A DNA stretch of 37,603 nucleotides. It comes from an uncultured Mycoplasmatota bacterium. Lineage in GTDB: Bacteria; Bacillota_I; Bacilli_A; RF39; UBA660. The notes beneath the pieces are model-generated. The model was not told the DNA's origin and did no database searches. It worked only from the letters and a program-made list of their open reading frames with translations. Where the stretch lies: positions 1 through 37,603 of the forward strand of contig USFF01000010.1 in NCBI GenBank assembly GCA_900553835.1, written 5' to 3'. Shown here piece after piece: positions 1 to 7,794 of the stretch. Every line of letters starts with the position of its first letter. Position 1 is the stretch's first letter. Made by a program: the position numbers and the translations under genes.

Positions 1-1
1 C

Positions 2-541
2 TTATCAAGTTACTCAAAATATATAAGTACAGAAGCAGTATATTGTAATGATAGAGAGTTAGCATCAGGTCAAACATATAGTACAAGTTCAAAATTTTAC
101 TATTCATCGTATGAAAGACTAAGAACAAATAAAATACCAACATATAATTGTACAAATATTAAAGATGCATTTTCAGGAAGTAATAGTGAAGCAAAACTAA
201 TATATCCAATAGGACTAATGACAGCAGATGAAATAGCATATGCTGGTGGCAGAGTGCTCATGAAATTAATAAGCCCATATGCATGGTATTATCTAAATAG
301 TAGTGGTGAAAGTATAACGGAAAGTGTATCGTGGTGGATATTTTCACCTAGCCACTGGGCGGGTAGTCATTCGTACATTTGGCGCGTTGGTGGTTCTAAT
401 AGTCCAGGCTACTTAAATAGTAATAGCGTTGGTACGACTTCGCTCGGTATTCGTCCTGTTATAAGCATTAAGTCTTGTGCACTATGGTTATCAGGAAACG
501 GTTCTTCTTCTAGTCCTTATGAAATAAATGGAGGTTGCTAA
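2..541 (+). CDS. C-type-lectin-like surface protein, 3' part (5' end outside window)
   Basis: The reading frame is open from the window edge (frame starting at base 2) to the TAA at 541, so only about 179 C-terminal residues are visible. They align along their length with the C-terminal half of the protein at 12350-13843: the shared blocks include ISTEAVYCNDR, YPIGLMTADEI, SPYAWYYLNS and RPxISxK. The WW..SP..W.G...W.V pattern followed by G(I/V)RP resembles DUF6273/formylglycine-enzyme-like C-type lectin folds (family knowledge, by eye). The segment about 331-475 is unusually GC-rich and A-poor (see the separate entry). It ends in NGGC, like the SGC end of the paralogue. The role is inferred to be a surface ligand-binding or adhesin tip. 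An internal ATG at 218 is not the true start, because the frame continues upstream. Confidence 0.8.
   Translation, partial: LSSYSKYISTEAVYCNDRELASGQTYSTSSKFYYSSYERLRTNKIPTYNCTNIKDAFSGSNSEAKLIYPIGLMTADEIAYAGGRVLMKLISPYAWYYLNSSGESITESVSWWIFSPSHWAGSHSYIWRVGGSNSPGYLNSNSVGTTSLGIRPVISIKSCALWLSGNGSSSSPYEINGGC
331..475 (+). other. A-poor, GC-rich variable patch in lectin-like domain
   Basis: Counting 331-470 by eye gives about 46% G+C and 21% A on the coding strand, against a surrounding coding strand dominated by A. It encodes the segment from WWIFSPSHWAG to LGIRPVISIK. The paralogue at 13631-13775 keeps the frame residues (WW, SP, W, G, W, V, GS, PG, L, V, RP, I, K) but differs at nearly all positions between them. 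The composition and location match what a diversity-generating retroelement variable repeat would look like, but this is inference: no template repeat or reverse transcriptase is present. Confidence 0.5.
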
Positions 542-563
542 AGAACCTCTTTTCTTGTATAAT
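535..563 (+). promoter_or_regulatory. Probable sigma-A promoter of engB
   Basis: TTGCTA (535-540), a 17-bp spacer and TATAAT (558-563), overlapping the stop codon of the preceding surface gene and lying 26 bp before the engB start. An imperfect hairpin (CCTCTT…AAGAGG, 546-579) spans the same region and may also act as the end of the upstream transcript. Confidence 0.5.
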
Positions 564-588
564 ATATATTAAGAAGAGGAGAATATTG

Positions 589-1173
589 ATGAAATTTGAT
601 AAAGTAGAATTATCTAATGTAGCTATTAGAACTACACAATATCCTACAGATAACAAGCCCGAATTTTTAATGTTAGGTAGAAGTAATGTGGGGAAATCTA
701 GTTTTATAAATGCTTTAGTTAATAGGAAAAACTTAGCAAGAACGAGTGCTAAACCAGGTAAAACACAAACACTTAATTTCTATGGAATAGATGACTTATG
801 TTATTTAGTGGATGTTCCTGGATATGGTTATGCTGCTGTAAGTAATAAAAAACAAGAAAAATTTGGTATCATGATAGAAGAATACATAATGAATAGACCT
901 AACTTAAAACATGTTTTTTTACTTATTGATTATAGACATAAACCAACTGAAAATGATTTAATTATGTATGATTTTCTTAAGTACTATAATTTACCAGTAA
1001 CAGTAGTATGTACTAAGTATGATAAAGTTAAGAAATCTATGAGGGATAAACAAAACAAACTAATAGAAAACACCATTGATATAGCATATGGAGATGAAAT
1101 AATATATTTTAGTAAAGTTACTAAAATAGGTAGAGATAAAGTTATAGAAATAATGGAAAGTAAAATTAATTAA
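589..1173 (+). CDS. engB: Ribosome biogenesis GTPase EngB/YsxC
   Basis: A 194-residue TrmE-Era-EngA-EngB-type GTPase needed for assembly of the large ribosomal subunit. Visible motifs: G1 GRSNVGKSS, the switch region ART(S)AKPGKTQTLNFY, G3 DVPGYGYA and G4 TKYDK. The length matches the family (about 195). The ATG at 589 is preceded by AGAGGAGA at 574-582; an upstream in-frame ATG at 535 would overlap the promoter and add residues not found in the family, so 589 is preferred. The gene stands alone between surface-protein loci and ends inside a perfect 14-bp terminator stem. Confidence 0.95.
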   Translation: MKFDKVELSNVAIRTTQYPTDNKPEFLMLGRSNVGKSSFINALVNRKNLARTSAKPGKTQTLNFYGIDDLCYLVDVPGYGYAAVSNKKQEKFGIMIEEYIMNRPNLKHVFLLIDYRHKPTENDLIMYDFLKYYNLPVTVVCTKYDKVKKSMRDKQNKLIENTIDIAYGDEIIYFSKVTKIGRDKVIEIMESKIN

Positions 1174-1188
1174 TTTTACTTTCTTTTT
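1156..1188 (+). terminator. Rho-independent terminator of engB
   Basis: Perfect 14-bp inverted repeat (1156-1169 / 1170-1183) followed by TTTTT. The left arm lies in the last codons of engB. Confidence 0.75.
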
Positions 1189-1235
1189 ATATTATTTTCT
1201 ATTAGTAAGTAGTAGAATTTTTAAAATTAATGTGA

Positions 1236-1342
1236 TATAATTAACTTGTAGGTGGGTGTTATAAATGAATAAAAAGGGACATTTTAGTTGAAGTTTTAAC
1301 TATATATGCCCCTTTTATTTTATAAGCCAGAAAGGAGAAAAA
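1236..1342 (+). promoter_or_regulatory. Leader with short ORF and terminator-like hairpin before lipoprotein gene
   Basis: A TATAAT box (1236-1241) is followed by a G-rich ribosome site (GTAGGTGGGTG) and a mini-ORF at 1265-1291 encoding MNKKGHFS. Its codons lie in the left arm of a hairpin (1272-1282 with 1306-1316, 10 of 11 pairs) followed by TTTTATTTTAT. The ribosome site of the lipoprotein gene (GAAAGGAG) follows at once. The order short ORF, terminator, gene suggests attenuation, a looser version of the leaders at 12105 and 36090 but without a G tract. Confidence 0.45.
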
Positions 1343-2059
1343 ATGAGAAACTTAAAGTTAGTAGTTTTAATCTTAAGTGCTTTATTTATTTCTGCTTGTA
1401 GTTGTAGTAAAATAAAGTATGAAGTTACATTTGATATTGATGGTAAAGAAACAGTAGTAAATGTAAATAAAGGAGATAAAGTTGAAACTATAGAAGAACC
1501 TAAAAAAGAAGGTTATACTTTTGATGGCTGGTATCTTGGAGAAGAAAAATATGACTTTAATAAAGAAGTGACTTCTGATTTAAAATTAGTTGCTAAATGG
1601 ACTAAAAACAATGTTCAAGAAGAACCAGAAACTCCAGTTAAAACTAAAACTTATATAGTTAAATTTAATACAGATAGTGAAAGTGTAATTAACGACCTAA
1701 AGGTTAAGAAAAATGACAAAGTAACTAAACCTTCAGATCCAGTAAAAAATGGATACAAATTCTTAGGTTGGTACTTAAATGGTAAACTATATAACTTTGA
1801 CAAGAAAGTTACAAAGAACATTACTTTAGTTGCTAAATGGGAAAAATTACCTGTAATTAATTATTTAATTGAAAAAGTAGATGGCTCTACTTTAGGACAA
1901 GTTAAATTATATGTAACAAAAGATAATGTTAAAGTAAATGGAAGTTTTGATTTACTTGAAATAGATGGAACACTACATGAAAATGTAGAAGTAAAATCTA
2001 CTGGGATTAATTTTAATGAAAAATTAATTAAAGAAATAACTAATGTAAAAATAAAATAG
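1343..2059 (+). CDS. Lipoprotein with two InlB-type B-repeats
   Basis: A 238-residue exported lipoprotein. The N-terminus (MRNLKLVVLILSALFISAC) is a lipoprotein signal peptide with lipobox ISAC and predicted lipid-modified Cys19. Two Listeria/Bacteroides-type repeats (InlB B-repeat, Flg_new family) follow at about residues 26-88 and 103-168; each has the GYxFxGWY…FxKxVTxxxxLVAKW signature. The remaining ~70 residues have no family I recognise. Such repeats occur in cell-surface adhesins and scaffolds (family knowledge). It is followed 11 bp later by a secreted protein gene, so the two are probably co-transcribed and act on the envelope surface. Confidence 0.8.
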   Translation: MRNLKLVVLILSALFISACSCSKIKYEVTFDIDGKETVVNVNKGDKVETIEEPKKEGYTFDGWYLGEEKYDFNKEVTSDLKLVAKWTKNNVQEEPETPVKTKTYIVKFNTDSESVINDLKVKKNDKVTKPSDPVKNGYKFLGWYLNGKLYNFDKKVTKNITLVAKWEKLPVINYLIEKVDGSTLGQVKLYVTKDNVKVNGSFDLLEIDGTLHENVEVKSTGINFNEKLIKEITNVKIK

Positions 2060-2070
2060 GAAGGATTAAA

Positions 2071-4650
2071 ATGAAAAAAATTAAAAAAATATTATTTACT
2101 TTAATTTTATCATTTACATTTATATTTAATCTTAATGCTTTAACTACTGTTAAAGAAGATGGTAAATATAACGAAGATACATATATAGTAGGAATTACTA
2201 GATTTGATGGTAATACTGTAGTAAATGAAAAAAGAGCTTTAAAAGCTAAAGAAGACTTTAATAATTTTATTAATGATCTTGATACTACTGAAATATTAAA
2301 ACTTGAAACTTATTATTATAGTAGTTTTACTAAAAAATGGTATCTATTAGAAGAAGAAAACTTTAAAACTTTAAGTGAAGAAGAAACTAATAAATTACTT
2401 AAAGATTTAAACATATTCTATGTAAATGATGAAGAAAAATTAATAGAAATTACTTTTGATAAAAAAGTAGATGATAACTCAATTAGTAATGAAAGAGTTA
2501 AATTTGAAAATAATAAATTCATAGTACCTGCAACAGTACTAAGCTTTAGTTTTAAAAGTAATAATAATTCTTTATTTATTGATACTAAAGAAAATGAAGG
2601 CAATAAAGACTATGGTAATCTAATGATTTTAGTAAGTGTTAATATACTAAATGAAAAAGGTAACACAATTGAAACAATAGTAACACCATATAATAGTTTA
2701 TTGGATAAAGATTATTTATTTAAAACTTATCAAAAAGAAGGATACAAGGTTGTTTTCTTTGATGAAAATGGAGAAGTAGACTTTGATAAGAAAATAAATA
2801 GTTTAAATTATACTATTGAGAGAAGGTATACTCCAGTAGGAAGTTTTCTTGAAAGTGAGAATGTTAAATTTAATAAAGAAACTTTAACAGTAACTTATAA
2901 TGGCATAATTAAAAAAGATGTAGATACTAATAAGAACTATATCGAACTATCATTAGTTAGTCCAACTGACTTTGATGTAGTGGGGACTTTAATTAATGGA
3001 GAAGATAAGCCATGGGTAGATGGTAAAGAAACTATTAGGCTTGAAGTAACTGATAAAGAGGATAAAACTATTATAGTTAAATGGAATGAAAAATATACTA
3101 TAACATACACAGTGAAATTTGGTGAAAATGCTAAATTTGAATACTTAGTTAAATACTATCAAACAGCCAGTAAACTACTTGATAAAGAACTTGTTTTAGA
3201 AGGAGAAAAAACTAGAAAGGATAAAACTATCATAGTAAAACCAAAAAAAGGAACAGTTTTTGAAAATGAATGGAGAAAAACACCATATGCAACTACTCAT
3301 GTTGATTTAAATGAGGGTGTTACTAGAGATTTAATACTATATCCATACTATAGAGATATTCCTACAATAGTATATAATAATGAATATTCTGAAGGAGTAG
3401 AAAATGGTTTCTTTGAAGGAAATGAAGGTAAACAAACTATTAATATTAAATATCCAAAATTTGTAGGTAAAAAAATTAAAATAATTGCAGAGTTTAAAGA
3501 TCAAAGTGATATATATAATGAGAACAATTATCTAAAAGTATTTTATAATAATGAATGGGTAGACTTTAATGCTGGTATAGCATTAGATTTAAATGGAAAC
3601 AAAGTAACTCCACTTGAAATGCGTATTAAAATGGATGATAATAGTTCTAAACTAATTAAGTTTATTATATATTATAATGGTAAAATGTTAAAAGAAACTT
3701 ATTTAAGTACAGGTAAAATAAAAAGTGAAGATGTTACTTTATCAGTAAATGGTAACTACTATAAAACTAGTAATTTACTAACTTTACTAAGAAATAGTAG
3801 TGAAGAAAATCCTGTTAAATTAGAAAAAGATATAAAACTAAGTGCTTTATTAATTCGCCCTAATATTAAGAATTATAATGCATATTTAGATTTAAATGAT
3901 AAAACTATAAGTACTAAAATTACTAAAAATGAAACTGCTTTATTTAGAATAGACAACTCATATGCAGATATAAAATTAAATATTTATAATGGTTATATAA
4001 TTCTTGATAAAGGTGATAATACTAAAGATGCTTATACATTTACTGTTGGTGGTAAAGGAAAATATAATACTTATTTAAAACTAAAAGATGTAGAAATAAC
4101 TTCTAAAGATAATGGTATATTTGTATATGGAAGTAATACTTCTTTAGTACTTGATAATACAAAAGTTAAATCAGAAGGATATTCCGTTTTTGGTAATGGA
4201 AGTGATACTATTAACTCAAATATTAATATATTAAATTCGGAGCTTAACTCTAGTAGTATGACAATATTTAATCCACAAACTGGTATACTTAATATTGAAA
4301 ATTCTGACCTAACAGGTATAACACCAATTGGTATTAAAACGGGAGAATTAACACTTAAAGATAGTACTTTAAATGCGATTAAAGATACATTTGAAGCACC
4401 AACTGTGAATAACAGTGGTATAAGCGTAACAGGTGATGCTATTTTTGCAGAAGTAAATAAAAATTATGGAGTAGTAGGAAATAAATCTACTCTAAAGATA
4501 AATATACTTGAAAATAATAAATTTAATTTATCTGATAATGCTAATGCTTCTATTTTAAGAATATATAATCCAGAAAAAATAGAAGGTACTACTATTAGTG
4601 GAGAATTAACTGGTAAAGTGCTTGATGAAAATACATTAATTTATAATTAA
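2071..4650 (+). CDS. Large secreted surface protein, function unknown
   Basis: An 859-residue protein beginning with a basic stretch and hydrophobic core (MKKIKKILFTLILSFTFIFN) that looks like a signal peptide. I see no sortase motif or C-terminal anchor helix. The middle holds mixed charged, beta-rich sequence. From about residue 540 the protein has short imperfect beta-strand turns with Asn/Ser/Thr (for example LKDVEITSKDNGIFVYGSN and LTLKDSTLNAI), as in right-handed beta-helix/pectate-lyase-like surface proteins; this is inference from pattern. A ribosome site (AGGAAGG) lies 6 bp before the ATG. It sits directly behind the InlB-repeat lipoprotein. A related decayed fragment follows at 4685-5024. 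Confidence 0.7.
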   Translation: MKKIKKILFTLILSFTFIFNLNALTTVKEDGKYNEDTYIVGITRFDGNTVVNEKRALKAKEDFNNFINDLDTTEILKLETYYYSSFTKKWYLLEEENFKTLSEEETNKLLKDLNIFYVNDEEKLIEITFDKKVDDNSISNERVKFENNKFIVPATVLSFSFKSNNNSLFIDTKENEGNKDYGNLMILVSVNILNEKGNTIETIVTPYNSLLDKDYLFKTYQKEGYKVVFFDENGEVDFDKKINSLNYTIERRYTPVGSFLESENVKFNKETLTVTYNGIIKKDVDTNKNYIELSLVSPTDFDVVGTLINGEDKPWVDGKETIRLEVTDKEDKTIIVKWNEKYTITYTVKFGENAKFEYLVKYYQTASKLLDKELVLEGEKTRKDKTIIVKPKKGTVFENEWRKTPYATTHVDLNEGVTRDLILYPYYRDIPTIVYNNEYSEGVENGFFEGNEGKQTINIKYPKFVGKKIKIIAEFKDQSDIYNENNYLKVFYNNEWVDFNAGIALDLNGNKVTPLEMRIKMDDNSSKLIKFIIYYNGKMLKETYLSTGKIKSEDVTLSVNGNYYKTSNLLTLLRNSSEENPVKLEKDIKLSALLIRPNIKNYNAYLDLNDKTISTKITKNETALFRIDNSYADIKLNIYNGYIILDKGDNTKDAYTFTVGGKGKYNTYLKLKDVEITSKDNGIFVYGSNTSLVLDNTKVKSEGYSVFGNGSDTINSNINILNSELNSSSMTIFNPQTGILNIENSDLTGITPIGIKTGELTLKDSTLNAIKDTFEAPTVNNSGISVTGDAIFAEVNKNYGVVGNKSTLKINILENNKFNLSDNANASILRIYNPEKIEGTTISGELTGKVLDENTLIYN

Positions 4651-4683
4651 GAATTTACAAAGAATTATTTGTAAATTCTTTGT
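4650..4683 (+). terminator. Hairpin after the large surface gene
   Basis: 12-bp perfect stem (4650-4661 with 4668-4679) and a short T-rich tail, starting at the last base of the stop codon. Confidence 0.55.
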
Positions 4684-4684
4684 C

Positions 4685-5024
4685 TGGAGAACTATCAGGA
4701 GATGGAGTAATTTGAATTAAATCAGGTACTCTAAATATTACTGACGGTACATTAACTGCAACTGGTAAAAAAGTAACTCCAGTAGAATGTGGTAATGGAA
4801 TAGAAAAAACAGGAAGTGTAATTTATATAGAAGAAAATCCTGCTTATAAAGATAACATTAAAATAAATATAACTGGAGGAACACTAACAAGTACTAATGG
4901 ATATATAATTGTAGAATTAAATCCAACTATAGGTTCAGAAAAAAAACTAACTAGTGTAGTTGAAGGTTTATTTAGTAAAAAGAATGTAGAAACTAAAAAT
5001 ATATTCTTCTATACAGAGAATTAG
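4685..5024 (+). pseudogene. Decayed 3' fragment of a paralogous surface protein
   Basis: One frame reads about 112 codons with a single internal TGA (in the context GVI-stop-IKSG) and no plausible start, ending at the TAG 5022-5024. The readable segments (SGELSGDG, SGTLNITDGTLTATGKK, ITGGTLTSTNGYIIVE) have the same repetitive beta-helix style as the end of the 859-residue protein, including the shared SGEL(T/S)G motif. It is best explained as the tail of a duplicated or formerly longer gene, cut off by the stop at 4650. The internal TGA is not read as Trp, because Trp is TGG throughout the window. Confidence 0.65.
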
Positions 5025-5047
5025 AAAGCAAATGCTTTCTTTTTTTT
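5023..5047 (+). terminator. Strong Rho-independent terminator
   Basis: AGAAAGCA / TGCTTTCT stem (5023-5040) followed by seven or more T, overlapping the stop of the pseudogene. Confidence 0.8.
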
Positions 5048-5079
5048 AAACTTTAGAGTATAATTAAATAGTGATTTAT

Positions 5080-5577
5080 ATGAAAGAAGAATTTAATTAT
5101 ATAGTTAAAGATATTTTAAATAATAAAAAAGTAAAACTTATGAATGACTTTAGACAACACTTTGATACCAATACTTACGAACATTCTTATAGTGTTGCAT
5201 ATATAAGCTATAAAATATGTAAAAAATTAAAGTTAGATTATAAAAGTGCTGCAAGAGCTGCACTTTTACACGATTTTTATTTATATGACTGGAGAACAAA
5301 CGAAGTAAGACTTCATGGCTTTAAACATCCTAGAATATCACTTAATAATGCAATAAAAGAATTTAATTTGAATAACAAGGAAAAAGATATAATACTTAAA
5401 CATATGTGGCCGCTTACAATAATACCACCTAAAAGTGTAGAGGGTTTTATTGTAACTCTTGCAGATAAAGTGGCAACATATAATGAAACTACTAAATATA
5501 TAAAAGAAAAATGTAAAGAGTGTAAACCTTTCAAATATGCATATTTATTTATCTTGTTTGTAATAAAAAAAATATAA
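5080..5577 (+). CDS. HD-domain phosphohydrolase
   Basis: About 165 residues. HD superfamily metal-binding residues are visible: H in YEHSYSV, the HD pair in LLHDFYLYDW, further His in HGFKHP and KHMW, and the final Asp in LADK. The family hydrolyses nucleotide or other phosphate esters; the substrate cannot be told from sequence. A TATAAT box at 5058-5063 lies just upstream, so the mRNA leader is very short; I prefer ATG 5080, with GTG 5071 as an alternative. It stands alone between two terminators. Confidence 0.75.
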   Translation: MKEEFNYIVKDILNNKKVKLMNDFRQHFDTNTYEHSYSVAYISYKICKKLKLDYKSAARAALLHDFYLYDWRTNEVRLHGFKHPRISLNNAIKEFNLNNKEKDIILKHMWPLTIIPPKSVEGFIVTLADKVATYNETTKYIKEKCKECKPFKYAYLFILFVIKKI

Positions 5578-5597
5578 CTATAAAGTTATATTTTTTA
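5572..5597 (+). terminator. Terminator of the HD-domain gene
   Basis: ATATAACT / AGTTATAT stem (5572-5579, 5584-5591) followed by a T-run, overlapping the stop codon. Confidence 0.65.
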
Positions 5598-5600
5598 TAT

Positions 5601-5624
5601 AAAAAAGTCCTTATACTAAGGACT
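5601..5624 (-). terminator. Terminator of tRNA-Lys
   Basis: On the minus strand an 8-bp stem (5606-5613 with 5617-5624) is followed by six T (A-run 5601-5606 on the plus strand), 13 bp past the tRNA 3' end. Confidence 0.75.
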
Positions 5625-5636
5625 AAAATTTACTAA

Positions 5637-5712
5637 TGGTGGTTCCTTAGGGATTCGAACCCTAGACCCACCGATTAAGAGTCGGTTGCTCTACCAACTG
5701 AGCTAAGGAACC
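5637..5712 (-). tRNA. tRNA-Lys(CTT)
   Basis: A full cloverleaf is readable on the minus strand: acceptor GGTTCCT pairs with AGGAACC, the D-arm contains GCTCAGTTGGTAGAGC, the anticodon loop is CTCTTAA with anticodon CTT (Lys, AAG codons), the T-loop is GGTTCGAATCC, and the 3' CCA is encoded. 76 nt. It has its own promoter (TTGAAA/TATAAT) and terminator. Confidence 0.95.
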
Positions 5713-5720
5713 ATAAGTAA

Positions 5721-5750
5721 ATTATAGCACAACTTTATATTAGTTTTCAA
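5721..5750 (-). promoter_or_regulatory. Promoter of tRNA-Lys
   Basis: On the minus strand TTGAAA (5745-5750), an 18-bp spacer ending TGTGC, and TATAAT (5721-5726), 8 bp before the tRNA 5' end. Confidence 0.75.
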
Positions 5751-5759
5751 GTCCTAATA

Positions 5760-5788
5760 TTGAAAAAAACTCAATAATTTAGTATAAT
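5760..5788 (+). promoter_or_regulatory. Sigma-A promoter of the ireB operon
   Basis: TTGAAA (5760-5765), a 17-bp spacer and TATAAT (5783-5788), about 20 bp before the ireB start. It drives the tightly packed genes 5808-10311. Confidence 0.7.
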
Positions 5789-5807
5789 TACTTTGGAGAG
5801 GTGAAGT

Positions 5808-6047
5808 ATGGAAGAAACTATTTTAATTAATACTGATAAAATTAAACTAGAAAGTGACCGTGAGACTCTTAAAGAAGTTATAAATGATATGAATGAAAGA
5901 GGCTATAATGCTTACAAACAAATAACTGAATACATTTTAACTGGAGAAATAGGCTATATATCAAGTTATAAAGATTCAAGAAGTAAAATGTCTAAAATTA
6001 ATAGAAGAGATTTAACTGAACTTATGTTAAGGGAGTTTACTAAATGA
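5808..6047 (+). CDS. ireB: IreB-family regulatory phosphoprotein
   Basis: 79 residues, the usual length of the IreB (formerly DUF965) family. The TDKIKLESDRETLKEV opening and the GYNAYKQITEYILTGEIGYI and NRRDLTELMLREFTK blocks are characteristic. In enterococci IreB is phosphorylated by the PASTA kinase IreK and influences cephalosporin tolerance (established for that genus). The ATG is preceded by GGAGAGGTG. The stop overlaps the start of ruvX by 4 bp, as in the conserved ireB-ruvX pair. Confidence 0.92.
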   Translation: MEETILINTDKIKLESDRETLKEVINDMNERGYNAYKQITEYILTGEIGYISSYKDSRSKMSKINRRDLTELMLREFTK

Positions 6048-6463
6048 GAGTAATAGGACTTGATTATGGGACTAAAACATGTGGTGTTGCTTTAAGTGAT
6101 GAAAGTAAAGTACTAGCTAGTCCCATTGAAACAATAAGATATAATGTTTTAGAAGAACTTCTAAGTAGTTTAGATACTTACTTTCAAAAATATAACATAG
6201 AAAAAATTGTTCTAGGTAATCCTATTAACTTAGATGGCTCTATTAGTAAAAGAAGTGAAGAAACTTTAATTTTTAAGTCTTTACTTGAAGAAAGATATAA
6301 CAAAGAAGTTGTGTTAGAAGATGAAAGACTAACTTCTGTAATAATAAATAATATGTTAATTGATAATGGTACAAGAAGAGAAAATAGAAAAAAAGTAGTA
6401 GATAAACTAGCTGCTAGTTTAATACTAGAAACATACTTAAATAGGAGTAAAAATGGAAAATAA
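6044..6463 (+). CDS. ruvX: Holliday-junction resolvase-like YqgF/RuvX
   Basis: 139 residues, RNase H-fold YqgF family. The first acidic motif MRVIGLDYGTKTCGVAL, the VLGNPINLDGS strand, the EDERLTS motif (family E/D-ERLT) and the C-terminal KVVDKLAASLIL helix with its conserved Asp are all present. The family is linked to 16S rRNA 5'-end processing and possibly Holliday-junction resolution. Starts inside ireB (ATGA overlap) and overlaps the next gene by 11 bp. Confidence 0.93.
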   Translation: MRVIGLDYGTKTCGVALSDESKVLASPIETIRYNVLEELLSSLDTYFQKYNIEKIVLGNPINLDGSISKRSEETLIFKSLLEERYNKEVVLEDERLTSVIINNMLIDNGTRRENRKKVVDKLAASLILETYLNRSKNGK

Positions 6464-6716
6464 TATAATAGAATTTGAAGAAAATGGAAAATTAGTTAAA
6501 TATAACGTAGTTTTTACTATGGAAGGGGTAAATAATAAAAACTTTGTTGTTTATACTAAAGGAGAAAAAAGTAATAAAGATACTTTATGTTATGTAAGTA
6601 TATATGAAGAAAAAAATGGCAAATACAAATTATTTCCAGTTAAAGAAGAAAATGACTATAAACTAATTAATGAAGTATTAAATAGTTTACAAAATGGAGA
6701 AAAGGATGAAAAATAA
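6453..6716 (+). CDS. DUF1292 protein (YrzB-like)
   Basis: 87 residues, small acidic DUF1292 protein: I(I)EFEENGKLVKYNVVFTM near the start and YVSIYEEKNGKYKLFPV in the middle match the family pattern of a small beta-sheet domain. Its position between ruvX and mltG is the same as yrzB in Bacillus. No function is established. Overlaps ruvX by 11 bp and mltG by 11 bp, so translation is likely coupled. Confidence 0.85.
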   Translation: MENNIIEFEENGKLVKYNVVFTMEGVNNKNFVVYTKGEKSNKDTLCYVSIYEEKNGKYKLFPVKEENDYKLINEVLNSLQNGEKDEK

Positions 6717-7794
6717 AAAACTAAATAAAAAGAGATTAGTGCTTACTATTATTATTTTATTATTAGTATTTTTTTTAATAGTACTAGGTATAATTCTAAA
6801 AGAATTTAGTCCAGTAACTAAAGAAGAAAAATACTATAATTTTGAAATAAAATCAGGCGATACTGGATATCAAATAATAGATAGACTAGAAAGTGAAAAA
6901 ATAATAAAAAATGCTTTTTTATTAAAAGCATACTCTAAAATAACTAAGAAACAAAACTTTAAAGTAGGAATGTATAAAATAAGTACTGATATGAGTAGTA
7001 TAGAAATATTAAACATATTAAATAGTGATAAAAGCATTAATTTAGATGAAGTAACACTTGAGTTTTTTCCTGGTAATAATGTAAGAGATTTAATTAAGAA
7101 AGTAACAAGTACTACTAATATAACAGAAGAAGAATTTTTAAATACTTTAGGTGATAAAACATATTTAAAAAGTTTAATAGATAAGTACTGGTTTTTAACT
7201 GATGAAATATTAAATAAAGACATATATTATAGTCTAGAAGGATATTTATATCCTGATACTTATAGTATTCTTAAAACTTATAATTCAAAGCAAATAATAG
7301 AAATGCTTTTAAATAACACTAATAAAAAATTTTCTACTATTAAAAGTGATCTTGAAAATAGTAAATATACAATACATGAAATTCTAACACTTTCTAGTAT
7401 AGTAACACTTGAAAGTGGTGGAAGTAATGAAGCAAGTAAAATTGCAGGTGTATTTATGAATAGACTTAATAATGGTTGGAATTTAGGTAGTGATGTAACG
7501 ACTTATTATGCTATAAAAGTTGATTTAACTGAAAGAGATTTAAATTATAGTGATTTAAATAAATGTGATAATAAATATAACACAAGTTCATATTGCACTG
7601 GTATTTCACTTCCGGTTGGGCCTATATGTAATCCAGTAGTTAATATAATAAAAGATACTATTAATTACACACAAAGTGAATATTATTACTTTGTAAGTGA
7701 TAAGAATAATAAAATATATTATTCTAAAACACTAGGAGAACATGAAGAACAAATAAGAAAGTTAAGGAAAGAAGGGCTATGGTATGAATACTAA
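6706..7794 (+). CDS. mltG: Endolytic murein transglycosylase MltG
   Basis: 362 residues. One N-terminal transmembrane helix (about residues 10-33, rich in Leu/Ile/Val) follows a basic cytoplasmic tail. It is followed by a LysM-like region (SGDTGYQIIDRLESEKII) and the YceG catalytic region: LSSIVTLESGG (family SIVxxE with the catalytic-motif Glu), AGVFMNRLNNGWNLGSD and SLPVGPICNP. It cuts nascent glycan strands and so ends their elongation. Start 6706 is chosen because GGAG at 6696-6699 is correctly spaced; the upstream ATG 6694 overlaps that site. The stop overlaps trmR by 11 bp. Confidence 0.92.
   Translation: MKNKKLNKKRLVLTIIILLLVFFLIVLGIILKEFSPVTKEEKYYNFEIKSGDTGYQIIDRLESEKIIKNAFLLKAYSKITKKQNFKVGMYKISTDMSSIEILNILNSDKSINLDEVTLEFFPGNNVRDLIKKVTSTTNITEEEFLNTLGDKTYLKSLIDKYWFLTDEILNKDIYYSLEGYLYPDTYSILKTYNSKQIIEMLLNNTNKKFSTIKSDLENSKYTIHEILTLSSIVTLESGGSNEASKIAGVFMNRLNNGWNLGSDVTTYYAIKVDLTERDLNYSDLNKCDNKYNTSSYCTGISLPVGPICNPVVNIIKDTINYTQSEYYYFVSDKNNKIYYSKTLGEHEEQIRKLRKEGLWYEY

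Noticed and set aside
4705..4725. Reading the internal TGA as Trp (genetic code 4)
   Set aside because: TGA ends trhP2, comEA, comN and the 12350 surface gene, and Trp is TGG throughout.
5637..5712. tRNA-Lys as an integration site
   Set aside because: No partial tRNA 3'-end duplication or integrase was seen nearby.
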